From assembly GCF_029433105.1 (NCBI RefSeq), contig NZ_JARNTW010000001.1, positions 868,001 to 932,000 on the forward strand: 64,000 bases of DNA, written 5' to 3'. This document shows, in pieces, positions 17,018 to 25,785 of the stretch. The number at the start of each line of letters is the position of its first letter. The stretch's first letter is position 1. The notes below the pieces were generated by a model. It made no database searches and was not told where the DNA came from. It saw nothing but the letters and a program-made list of their open reading frames with translations. The translations under genes and the position numbers were made by a program. Origin of the DNA: Runella sp. MFBS21 (GTDB taxonomy: Bacteria; Bacteroidota; Bacteroidia; Cytophagales; Spirosomataceae).

Positions 17018-18505
17018 ATGACCCTCAATCCTGATTATATTCTTCAAGTTTCTAATCTTACCAAGTCATTTTCGGGTATAAAAGCGCTCGAAGGTGTTCA
17101 ACTCAACGTACGTAGAGGTGAAGTCCATGCCATTATGGGTGAAAATGGTGCTGGCAAATCCACCTTCATGAAGATTTTGATGGGACTGCTGCAAGCGGAT
17201 GCAGGGCAGGTTTTTTTTGAAGGAGAAGAGTTGCGCCATAGCAGTGTTCATGAGGCATTGAAGAGAGGCATTTCGATGATTCACCAAGAGATATTGATGG
17301 TGCCAGAATTGACCGTAGCACAAAATATTTTTTTGGGAAGAGAAAATACCCCATGGCTCAAAGACCATGTTCGCGAGCAGGAAGCTGCGGAACTATTGAC
17401 GCAATTGGGAATGAAGCTCAATCCGCGTACCAAAATGAAATACCTCAGTGTCGCTGAAATGCAAATGGTCGAAATTGCCAAAGCTATTTCTAACAATGCC
17501 AAGGTGATTATCATGGATGAGCCTACGTCGGCCATTTCGGACAAGGAAGTAGATGCGCTTTTCAAAATCATTCGTGACCTCAAGGCGCAAGGTGTGGCTA
17601 TTTTGTATATCTCTCACAAAATGAACGAGATTTATGAAATCACGGATACTATCACTGTGCTACGCGATGGTAAGTATATCGGAACCAAAAGCACCAAAGA
17701 TATAGACAACAAGCATCTTATCGCTATGATGGTAGGGCGCGAAATAGAAAGCTTATTTCCGCTTGCACTAGCTTCTAAAGGAGAAGTATTACTAGAAGTA
17801 AAAAACCTTAGCAGTAAAGGAAAATTTGAGGATATTAGCTTTGAAGTAAAAGCAGGAGAAGTACTTGGTTTGGCAGGACTCATGGGTGCGGGGCGTACCG
17901 AAATTGCCCGAGCGATTTTTGGGCTGGATGCATTCGATGGGGGAGAAGTATGGCTCAAAGGCGAAAAAGTAACTATAAAATCTCCTCAAGAAGCTATCAA
18001 AGCTGGCATAGGCTACGTAAGCGAAGACCGCAAAGGATTAGGCTTTATTCCAGGATTATCTGTGAAGCAGAATATCACCTTATCGAGTTTGCGGCGCCAC
18101 TCAAAGCGAGGGCTTCTGCAATCAAAAAGCGAAGAAGAAATTGCAAATCGGACCATTTCGGAGCTTAAAATCAAGGCATCGAGTATGGAGCAAAAGGTGC
18201 GTTATCTAAGTGGAGGCAATCAACAAAAAGTCGTCATTGGGAAAGTACTTCAGGCATCGCCAGAAGTGGTTATTTTGGACGAACCTACGAGAGGGATTGA
18301 CATTGGCGCTAAATCCGAAATTTATAAACTGATTCGTGACCTCACAGCCCGTGGGATGGCGGTGGTGATGATTTCTTCAGAGTTACCCGAAATCTTAGGG
18401 ATGAGTGATCGTATTTTGGTGTTGTCGCAGGGGAAACAAACTGCCCTTTTGAACAAAGAAGAGGCATCGCAAGAAACAATCATGCGGTATGCTATGCATG
18501 AATAA
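17018..18505 (+). CDS. Sugar ABC transporter ATP-binding protein (RbsA/MglA type)
   Basis: This 495-residue protein has two fused ABC domains, as in RbsA, MglA and XylG. The first has Walker A GENGAGKST (residues 41-49), a degenerate signature (LSVAEMQMVEIAKAIS) and Walker B VIIMDEPTSAIS. The second has the degenerate Walker A GLMGAGRTEIARAIFG, a good LSGGNQQKVVIGKVL signature and VVILDEPTRGIDIG, the usual asymmetry of this family. It would energise import of a monosaccharide through the inner membrane. The permease overlaps its 3' end and a binding lipoprotein follows, so this is a complete rbsACB-like operon. Sugar specificity is unknown. Confidence 0.95.
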   Translation: MTLNPDYILQVSNLTKSFSGIKALEGVQLNVRRGEVHAIMGENGAGKSTFMKILMGLLQADAGQVFFEGEELRHSSVHEALKRGISMIHQEILMVPELTVAQNIFLGRENTPWLKDHVREQEAAELLTQLGMKLNPRTKMKYLSVAEMQMVEIAKAISNNAKVIIMDEPTSAISDKEVDALFKIIRDLKAQGVAILYISHKMNEIYEITDTITVLRDGKYIGTKSTKDIDNKHLIAMMVGREIESLFPLALASKGEVLLEVKNLSSKGKFEDISFEVKAGEVLGLAGLMGAGRTEIARAIFGLDAFDGGEVWLKGEKVTIKSPQEAIKAGIGYVSEDRKGLGFIPGLSVKQNITLSSLRRHSKRGLLQSKSEEEIANRTISELKIKASSMEQKVRYLSGGNQQKVVIGKVLQASPEVVILDEPTRGIDIGAKSEIYKLIRDLTARGMAVVMISSELPEILGMSDRILVLSQGKQTALLNKEEASQETIMRYAMHE

Positions 18506-19496
18506 TTTAGTTTTTAAAAGAGAGAATAAATACTTATATACGGTGAAAAATACCTTTAAAATAAATACCAGAGGACTAGGGCAATACGGCATTTTTGTAG
18601 CTTTTGTGCTTATTTGTTTATTATTATCTTTTATAACACCCAAGTTTCTAACAGTTTCCAACTGGACTATTATTATCACTCAAGTATCTATCAATGCATT
18701 GCTCGCCTTTGGAGTGACATTTGTGATCATTACGGGTGGAATCGATTTGTCGCTAGGTTCGGTGGTGGCAGTTACGGGGGTTGTAGCTGCCTCAATGGCA
18801 CATCCTGATACCTATCCCGTAGTGGTTCCGGTTTTGGTAGGAATTTTGGCTGGCGTGTCTATGGGGGCGCTCAATGGAGTCGTTATTACAAAGAGCAAAG
18901 TTCCACCTTTTATTGTGACGCTTGGGATGATGACCATCGGTCGAGGGTTGGCGTTGATTTTGAGTAAGGGTCGCCCTATCTCTAACCTTTCTGACGAATT
19001 TAACTTTATTGGAGGAGGTCAAATTATGGGTATTCCCTTGCCCATTATTATTTTGATAATAGCTTTTGTGATTTGCTCTATTATTTTAAAAAAAACCGTT
19101 TTGGGAAGATATATCTACGCGGTAGGTGGTAATGAACAAGCTGCCAAAGCTTCAGGGATTAGAGTAAATAAAGTGAAAATGGCCGTTTATACCCTTTGCG
19201 GCGGTTTGGCGGCTTTAGCGGGGATTTTGCTTACTTCTCGTATCACTACTGGGCAACCCAATGCGGGTGTAGGCTTTGAACTAGATGCTATTGCGGCGGC
19301 TATCATTGGTGGTACGAGCACATCGGGCGGTACTGGCACGATGACTGGTACCTTGATTGGGGCATTGCTGATAGGTGTAATTAGTAATGGTCTTGATTTG
19401 CTCAATGTGACCTCTTATTATCAACAAGTAGTGATGGGGGCGATTATTATTGGAGCGGTAGTTCTAGATAGCTGGAACCAATCCTCCCAAAAATAA
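18498..19496 (+). CDS. Sugar ABC transporter permease (RbsC type)
   Basis: This ~332-residue BPD_transp_2 permease has eight to ten membrane segments; clear ones include GIFVAFVLICLLLSFI and LPIIILIIAFVICSIIL. Family landmarks are ITGGIDLSLGSVVAVTGVV, the cytoplasmic loop YAVGGNEQAAKASGIRVNKVK and AAAIIGGTSTSGGTGTM. I prefer the ATG at 18498, which overlaps the ATPase gene by 8 nt; another in-frame ATG at 18489 would add three residues. Translation is probably coupled to the ATPase gene. With the ATPase and the binding lipoprotein it forms one importer. Confidence 0.95.
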   Translation: MNNLVFKRENKYLYTVKNTFKINTRGLGQYGIFVAFVLICLLLSFITPKFLTVSNWTIIITQVSINALLAFGVTFVIITGGIDLSLGSVVAVTGVVAASMAHPDTYPVVVPVLVGILAGVSMGALNGVVITKSKVPPFIVTLGMMTIGRGLALILSKGRPISNLSDEFNFIGGGQIMGIPLPIIILIIAFVICSIILKKTVLGRYIYAVGGNEQAAKASGIRVNKVKMAVYTLCGGLAALAGILLTSRITTGQPNAGVGFELDAIAAAIIGGTSTSGGTGTMTGTLIGALLIGVISNGLDLLNVTSYYQQVVMGAIIIGAVVLDSWNQSSQK

Positions 19497-19551
19497 ACGT
19501 CTCATAAAGCTGATTTAGAAAACGATTTTATAAAATATTAATTGATTCAAA

Positions 19552-20484
19552 ATGAGAATTATAAATTTAAGTTTGCTGGTTTTAGTAGCGTTGTTAGGAG
19601 GCTGTAATCAATCTTCAAGTGAGGATAAAAGCAGTGGCGATAAACTGACGGTGGGAGTGACGATGTTGAGTATGCAAAATGAGTTTATTGTCAACGTGAG
19701 TGATGAAATGGAAAAAAAAGCCAAAGAGCTAGGCGTAGAGCTTATCACTGTCGACGCCGAACGCTCTGCCCTAAAGCAGATTGAGCAGGTTGAGAGTTTT
19801 ATTGCTCAAAAAGTAGATGTGATTGTGATGAACCCTTGTGAGGTAGAAGCAAGTTCACCTGCTGTAACGAAGGCGTTAGCGGCCAAAATCCCGATTATTA
19901 ATGTCAATTCTGAGACCACCGCTGCTCCTTCGGCTTTCGTGGGGTCGGATGATGTAGAATCGGGGCGTATCGCTATGAAATACATTGCCGAAAAACTCGG
20001 CGGAAAAGGAAACGTATTGATGATGCATGGATATATGGGGCAAGCAGCTCAGATCAAAAGAGAGCAAGGCGCTCGTGAGATTTTAAAGCAGTATCCCAAT
20101 CTCAAACTCCTAGCACACCAAACAGCCGAATGGGATCGCGCTAAATCTATGGCTTTGATGGAAAACTGGATACAGTCATATGGTAAGGATATCAACGCGG
20201 TATTTGCTCAAAACGATGAAATGGGTATGGGTGCCGTCAAAGCTCTTACCGATGCTGGTTTAAAAGATAAAGTGATTGTGGTAAGTATTGATGCAATTCC
20301 TGATGCTCTACAGGCTGTAAAGAAAGGAACTCTCAATGCCACAGTTTTCCAAAATGCGCCACAACAGGGCGCAAAAGCCATAGAAACGGCCGTGAAAATA
20401 GCCAAAGGCGAGGCCTATGAAAAGTCAGTTTTGATTCCCTTTCAGCTGGTGACGGCCGAAAACGTGGCGCAGTTTGCGAAGTAG
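19552..20484 (+). CDS. Sugar-binding lipoprotein of the ABC importer (RbsB type, Peripla_BP_4)
   Basis: This 310-residue periplasmic-binding protein has a lipoprotein signal ending in LLGGC (Cys18) and a Ser/Asp-rich linker. The binding-protein core starts LTVGVTMLSMQNEFIVNV and includes VDVIVMNPCEVEASSPAVTKAL, VGSDDVESGRIAMKYIAEKLGGKG, REQGAREIL and VFAQNDEMGMGAVKAL, all typical of RbsB-like proteins. The Asn-Asp (QNDEMG) and Asp (SIDAIPDAL) positions are the usual sugar contacts. Anchoring a binding protein to the inner membrane is unusual for RbsB of Gram-negatives but fits Bacteroidota. It is 55 nt downstream of the permease. The ligand is unknown. Confidence 0.93.
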   Translation: MRIINLSLLVLVALLGGCNQSSSEDKSSGDKLTVGVTMLSMQNEFIVNVSDEMEKKAKELGVELITVDAERSALKQIEQVESFIAQKVDVIVMNPCEVEASSPAVTKALAAKIPIINVNSETTAAPSAFVGSDDVESGRIAMKYIAEKLGGKGNVLMMHGYMGQAAQIKREQGAREILKQYPNLKLLAHQTAEWDRAKSMALMENWIQSYGKDINAVFAQNDEMGMGAVKALTDAGLKDKVIVVSIDAIPDALQAVKKGTLNATVFQNAPQQGAKAIETAVKIAKGEAYEKSVLIPFQLVTAENVAQFAK

Positions 20485-20490
20485 CTTCTA

Positions 20491-20536
20491 AAGCCTATGT
20501 TTTGAACAAGTACATAGGTTTCAAAGCGTTTTTTAA
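20491..20536 (+). terminator. Probable terminator after the ABC operon
   Basis: A 10-bp stem (20491-20500 with 20512-20521, one G-T pair) lies 6 nt after the stop; a run of six T follows 8 nt later, which is a little far for a canonical terminator. Confidence 0.45.
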
Positions 20537-20840
20537 AATATATTCAGAATAATTTTTTCATAAAATCTTACATTTCTCTATCTCTCAATAATTCCCTCTT
20601 TTTATATCTAATTTAGCCTAGAATAGGAAGAGATAATAAACGTTTGAAAATAGATTAAATTATTGATTATTAATGAATTAAGTGTCTATTTTGGCCACTT
20701 GAAATGTGTGCTTGTGCTTCTACCTATAGGTCTCTCCTTAAAGGCTTGATTTTTCTTTATTACTTACTTGTACAATTTATGGGTAGAATGTCATTCTTAC
20801 AGGATGGCATAGGATAGTTGTTTTGAGAGTGTTTCAAATA
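20537..20840. other. AT-rich intergenic region, no gene seen
   Basis: No ORF is supported. A small AGAATG/CATTCT palindrome lies near 20785-20797. The region leads into the promoter-like element at 20841-20873. Confidence 0.4.
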
Positions 20841-20873
20841 TTTGTATAATCTTATGGATTTATGGTACTTTTC
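20841..20873 (+). promoter_or_regulatory. Probable Bacteroidota-type promoter for the susC gene
   Basis: TTTG (20841-20844), 21 nt, TACTTTTC (20866-20873), one mismatch from TAnnTTTG. The predicted start would leave a leader of about 48 nt before the ATG at 20928. Confidence 0.5.
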
Positions 20874-20927
20874 TGAAAGTCTATGAGATTGTCATCTATC
20901 TACTTTTAACCTTTAAATTATTAACAA

Positions 20928-23900
20928 ATGGAACAAAGATCTATCCTACTTAGAAGGGGGCTTTGGGGGTCAAGCTTTATCTTGGCACTGGTGATGTTTT
21001 TTTCCTCCACATCTTTTGCTCAAAAAACGGTCCAAGGAAAAGTGACCGGTCAAGAAGGTGAGGTTTTAGCGGGGGTAAGTGTGACTGTCAAAGGAACCAC
21101 CCGTGGAACTACCACTGATGGCGAAGGGAATTACAAAGTAGATGTAGCCAATACCGCTACTTTAGTATTTAGCTACATTGGGTACACGGCCAAAGAAGTG
21201 CAAGTAGGAAGTCAGTCAACGATCAATGTGATTTTGAGTACTGACAACAAAATCCTTAACGAAATCGTAGTAGTGGGCTATGGTAGTCAAGTGAAAAAAG
21301 AAGTAACAGGAGCTGTTCAGACCATTACGTCTAAAGAAATCAAAGACATTCCCGTTTCGCAGATTGCCCAAAAACTTCAAGGGCAAGTAGCGGGGGTACA
21401 AATCAACCAAACCACAGGCCGTCCTGGACAAGGAATGAACGTACGTATTCGTGGTCAGCTTTCTGTAACTGCGGGTAGTGACCCATTGTATGTAATCGAT
21501 GGTTTTCCTATCACAGGTAATATCGGCGCTATCAACCCTGACGAAATCGAAGATATTTCTATTTTGAAAGATGCGGCTTCTACTTCCTTGTATGGTTCGA
21601 GAGCTGCCAATGGGGTAGTGCTTATCACTACCAAAAGAGGGAAGTCGGGTCAGACAAACGTAAGTTTAAATGTTTTTACTGGAACGCAGGTCGTGCCTAA
21701 AAAAGGCCGTTTTGCAATGATGGACGCTGTAGAATTTGCGCAATTTAAAAAAGAATATTACGAAGACCAGGGAGATCCTGTGCCTGTTGAGTTTCAAAAC
21801 CCTTCGCAATACGAAGGTAAAAACAATGACTGGTATGACGCTCTCCTTCGTCGCGCTCCTGTACAAAGCTACAACTTGACGGTAACGTCTAATAAAGACC
21901 GAGTAAGTACTTCGGTAGTAGCAGGGGTATTTAATCAACAAGGGGTAGTACTCAATACCAAATATCAACGCTACTCGCTTCGCTTAAACTCTGAGTACAA
22001 AGTGTCAGATAAAGTAACATTAGGGGTAAACATTGCACCTAACTATGTATTTGACAATACACCACGTACCGACGGTGACCGTGGTACAGGTATCTTATTT
22101 AATGCTATCCACACTTGGCCAGTGATGCCTATCCGTGACGAAAAAGGTGAGTTGACGCTTTTTAACCGTTTTCCTTCAAGTACTGGTAACATCTTCGCTT
22201 ATCCTAACTGGGTAAGAGCCGCTTATGAGCTAGTAAATGAAACTCGTCAAGTGAATTTACTTTCAAATGCTTTTGTAGCTTATAGCCCTATTAAAGGTTT
22301 GACGTTCAAATCGTCGATGAACGTAGAATTGCTCAATCAAAAATTCTTCTTCTTCAATCCATCGACTGCCACTAACGCCATCAACACGGCTATTCCTGTT
22401 ACAGCCAATACAATCCGCGAATACACGGATGATCTTGGATGGTTGAACGAAAATTTGGCTACTTATTCTAAATCTTTCAATAATCACAACTTTGAGCTTT
22501 TGGCTGGTTATACCAACCAAAGTTATAGAAGGGAAACAAGCCGTATTCAAGCGGATACATATGCTGATGACCGCCTTCCAACTATCCAAGGGGGTATCAA
22601 TATCAACCGTGGTGGTACCAACAGTAACGTACAAGAATGGAGACTTACTTCTTTGCTTTCACGTTTGACTTACAACTACAAAGGCAAATATCTATTCACA
22701 GCATCTATTCGTCGTGATGGCTCTTCTCGTTTTGGTTCAAACAATCGTTGGGGTACATTCCCTTCATTGTCAGCAGGATGGGTATTATCTGATGAGGATT
22801 TTATGAAACAGTATAGTGCTATTTCTTTTGCTAAATTGAGAGCTAGTATAGGCATAACGGGTAACAATAACATCGGTAACTATACCCAATATGCTCTTAT
22901 TAACAATACCGTAAACGTAGCATTTGGAAACAACGTAGCGGCTGGTGCTGTGGTATCTTCACTTGCCAACTCTAATCTTGGTTGGGAAACTACCCGTCAG
23001 ATAGATTTAGGATTTGACATGGGTTTCCTCAATGACCGTTTCCAATTTACTTACGACTACTATCTTAAAAATACCACCAACTTGTTGTACGCAGTTCAAA
23101 TCCCACAAGAGTCGGGTTTTGGTAACTTCAACGACAACATTGGTGAAATTAAATTCTGGGGACATGAGTTTTCGTTAAATTCTCGTATTCTTGACGGTAA
23201 ATTGAAATGGAATGCAAATGCTAATATCTCTTTCAACCGCAATAAAGTTATTGCTCTTGCCCAAGGTATTGACCGTGTGTATGGTTTGCACCACATTACA
23301 AAAGTAGGATATCCGTTTGGTCAATTCTATGGACACTTGGCAAATGGAGTGTATAAAGATGCTGAAGACCTTAAAAATTCTCCAGTGGTGCCAGGTCGCT
23401 CTACCATAGGTAGTATCAAGCTTGTGGATATCAACGGTGATGGTGTCTTGACCAACGGTGGCGACAAAGATGACCGTACTATTTTGGGTAATCCTTTCCC
23501 TAAATTTACTTATGGTATTACTACCAACTTATCGTATGGAAATTTTGACTTTAGTGTGGTAGGTTCTGGTTCGCAAGGCAATCAGCTTTGGGTGCGCCAT
23601 TTGTATAGTACTGCCAACCTTGACGGGGTATTTAATCTTCACAGAGAAGTGAAGTACCGTTGGCGCTCAGAAGCCAATCCCGGCAAAGGATTCTATGGTA
23701 CTACTGTAGGTGGGGGTACTGTGACGGGTATCGAGCGTGACTGGCAAAACAGCCGCTTTGTAGCCGACGCGTCTTTCTTTACCATCAAAAACATCACATT
23801 AGGTTATACTATCAACAAACCTAACAAGCTGTTCCGTTCTGCGCGTGTGTATGCGTCAATCCAACAAGCATTTGTTTTCACCAAATACTGGGGTGGTTCC

Positions 23901-24023
23901 AATCCTGAAACAAGTGCCCAACAAAATGGTGCTGGTGACGGTGGAAACCTGAGCCCAGGTGTGGACTTGTTTAACTATCCTGTGCCACGTACTTCAACTC
24001 TTGGTGTAAACTTTAATTTCTAA
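20928..24023 (+). CDS. SusC/RagA TonB-dependent outer-membrane transporter
   Basis: This full-length 1031-residue SusC has a signal peptide (residues 1-32, ending TSFAQ), a CarboxypepD_reg-like domain (about 34-115, with VKGTTRGTTTDGEGNY), a plug from about 118 (IVVVGYGSQVKKEVTGAV, SDPLYVIDGFP, SILKDAASTSLYGSRAANGV) and a long barrel ending in GVNFNF. It lacks the N-terminal STN signalling domain found in the three sigma/FecR-linked SusC proteins of this window, which agrees with the absence of a sigma/FecR pair here. It is followed by susD after 72 nt and lies directly downstream of the ABC importer. Confidence 0.96.
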   Translation: MEQRSILLRRGLWGSSFILALVMFFSSTSFAQKTVQGKVTGQEGEVLAGVSVTVKGTTRGTTTDGEGNYKVDVANTATLVFSYIGYTAKEVQVGSQSTINVILSTDNKILNEIVVVGYGSQVKKEVTGAVQTITSKEIKDIPVSQIAQKLQGQVAGVQINQTTGRPGQGMNVRIRGQLSVTAGSDPLYVIDGFPITGNIGAINPDEIEDISILKDAASTSLYGSRAANGVVLITTKRGKSGQTNVSLNVFTGTQVVPKKGRFAMMDAVEFAQFKKEYYEDQGDPVPVEFQNPSQYEGKNNDWYDALLRRAPVQSYNLTVTSNKDRVSTSVVAGVFNQQGVVLNTKYQRYSLRLNSEYKVSDKVTLGVNIAPNYVFDNTPRTDGDRGTGILFNAIHTWPVMPIRDEKGELTLFNRFPSSTGNIFAYPNWVRAAYELVNETRQVNLLSNAFVAYSPIKGLTFKSSMNVELLNQKFFFFNPSTATNAINTAIPVTANTIREYTDDLGWLNENLATYSKSFNNHNFELLAGYTNQSYRRETSRIQADTYADDRLPTIQGGININRGGTNSNVQEWRLTSLLSRLTYNYKGKYLFTASIRRDGSSRFGSNNRWGTFPSLSAGWVLSDEDFMKQYSAISFAKLRASIGITGNNNIGNYTQYALINNTVNVAFGNNVAAGAVVSSLANSNLGWETTRQIDLGFDMGFLNDRFQFTYDYYLKNTTNLLYAVQIPQESGFGNFNDNIGEIKFWGHEFSLNSRILDGKLKWNANANISFNRNKVIALAQGIDRVYGLHHITKVGYPFGQFYGHLANGVYKDAEDLKNSPVVPGRSTIGSIKLVDINGDGVLTNGGDKDDRTILGNPFPKFTYGITTNLSYGNFDFSVVGSGSQGNQLWVRHLYSTANLDGVFNLHREVKYRWRSEANPGKGFYGTTVGGGTVTGIERDWQNSRFVADASFFTIKNITLGYTINKPNKLFRSARVYASIQQAFVFTKYWGGSNPETSAQQNGAGDGGNLSPGVDLFNYPVPRTSTLGVNFNF

Positions 24024-24095
24024 AAAAGTCGATTTTGATTGAAGCTTCTTTCAAAGCCTAATCAAGTTAAATCAACTTAAACACATTGAACACAA

Positions 24096-25604
24096 ATGAA
24101 AAAATCAATCATATTCTCTATTGCTTTAAGTTTAGGAGCATTTAGCTGTAGTGACGACTTCCTGACGGTAGTACCCGAGACTGCGTTAAGTTCTGCTACT
24201 TTCTTCAAAACGGAGTCAGACTTTATACAAGCTGCCAATGGGGCTTATGCTCCTCTGCGTTCGCTTCACAATATCAACTCGCACTATTTGGCCGAGCAGC
24301 ACTCCGACAATGCTAGATATGTACGTAACATCTTGTTTGGAGCTACTGAAAACCAGTCTAACTTAGCTGATTTTAACGTACCAACTGCGAATGGAATCAC
24401 TACCAATTCAAACGTCCTTACGGCGTATCGTCAAAACTACCTTATCATTGCGCGTGCCAATCAGATTTTGGCGCTGATAGATGCGGCTACGATTCCAGAT
24501 GCGACCAAGAAAAACGTAAAAGGCCAAGCATTGTTTTTGCGGGCATTGTCTTATTTGGAGTTAGCGCGTTATTTTAACCGTGCTCCGCTTCAATTGACTC
24601 CAGTAAGCAATCGTTTGGAGGCTGCTGCTCCTCTTGCAGAAGCCAACCAATTGTATGATCAAATCATCAAAGATGCTACAGAAGCAGTAGGGCTATTGCC
24701 TGCAAAATCAGCTCAAGAAGCGGGTCGTGCTACTTCAGGAGCAGCGCGTGCGTTGTTAGCAAATGCTTACATCATCCAGAAAAAGTGGGCTGAAGCCGAA
24801 ACTCAGCTTCGCGCCATAGTGACAAGCAATGAGTATAGCTTAATGCCAACCTATGCAGATGCATTCTCGACCAGCACTAGCAACAAAAACAACAAAGAAT
24901 CAGTGTTTGAGGTGCAATTTTTGGAAGGCTCACAAGGACTTAATGGTAACTTTTTGTATAACATGATTCCTTATCCTATTGCGGCCAATGAGCTGGTGAC
25001 TATTACTGGTACTACCAACCCTCAACCTTTGTCAGGAGAAGGTAACAATATCCCTACCCCTGATATGATAGAGGCTTACGAGACAGGAGATGCTCGCAAA
25101 GATGCGACGATTGGGTACATTACTTTGTCGGGAGCGTTGCATGTCAACAAAACTTTCCCATACATCAAAAAATATGCGAAGCCACACGCTTTGCACAACA
25201 ACCACGGAACCAACTGGCCTATCTATCGCTATTCGGAAGTATTGTTGTTTTTGGCGGAAGCTTTGGTGGAGCAAAATAAATTGGCTGATGCTTTGCCGTT
25301 TATCAATCAAGTCCGTACTCGTGCAGGTTTGCCAAATGCTACGGTAGGCAGCCAAGCTGCCATGCGTGATTTGGTGTATAAAGAAAGACGTGTGGAGTTG
25401 GCATTTGAAGCAAAACGCTTGCACGATTTGGTACGTACGGGTCGTTTAGAGACGGTCATCAAAGCCTACGGCGACCGTGTAAAAGCCAATAAAGCGAGAT
25501 ATTATTTTCCTGAGGCAGGATTTGTACCAGGCGACGCCTTTTCCAACATAAGTCCTTATTATGGGCTTCCTGCGGCAGAGGCTGACTTGAGTCCTAACTT
25601 CTAA
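24096..25604 (+). CDS. SusD/RagB family outer-membrane lipoprotein
   Basis: This 502-residue SusD lipoprotein has a signal ending GAFSC (Cys18). Core landmarks are LFLRALSYLELARYFN, GRATSGAARALLANAYI, RYSEVLLFLAEALVEQ and the C-terminal YKERRVELAFEAKRLHDLVRTG. It should lid the SusC encoded just upstream and bind the transported glycan or glycoside. A terminator follows, so the next genes may have their own promoter even though they are on the same strand. Confidence 0.95.
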   Translation: MKKSIIFSIALSLGAFSCSDDFLTVVPETALSSATFFKTESDFIQAANGAYAPLRSLHNINSHYLAEQHSDNARYVRNILFGATENQSNLADFNVPTANGITTNSNVLTAYRQNYLIIARANQILALIDAATIPDATKKNVKGQALFLRALSYLELARYFNRAPLQLTPVSNRLEAAAPLAEANQLYDQIIKDATEAVGLLPAKSAQEAGRATSGAARALLANAYIIQKKWAEAETQLRAIVTSNEYSLMPTYADAFSTSTSNKNNKESVFEVQFLEGSQGLNGNFLYNMIPYPIAANELVTITGTTNPQPLSGEGNNIPTPDMIEAYETGDARKDATIGYITLSGALHVNKTFPYIKKYAKPHALHNNHGTNWPIYRYSEVLLFLAEALVEQNKLADALPFINQVRTRAGLPNATVGSQAAMRDLVYKERRVELAFEAKRLHDLVRTGRLETVIKAYGDRVKANKARYYFPEAGFVPGDAFSNISPYYGLPAAEADLSPNF

Positions 25605-25610
25605 ATAATG

Positions 25611-25645
25611 TCGGGTCAGTCAGAAAAGGCTGACCCGAACTTTTT
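25611..25645 (+). terminator. Rho-independent terminator after susD
   Basis: An 11-bp stem (25611-25621 with 25628-25638, one T-G pair, AGAAAA loop) is followed by AC and five T. Confidence 0.85.
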
Positions 25646-25785
25646 CAAGAAGCTAGTGGCCTATTCCTAAAATAGTTGAGTAAAAACAATTGACATATGC
25701 GCTTTTAACGGTGAGTTTATTCCCAAAAAGTGGCTCTAAAAAAGGGATTTTAATCAACAAATTTTATCTTATCAATTCTAAAGTT

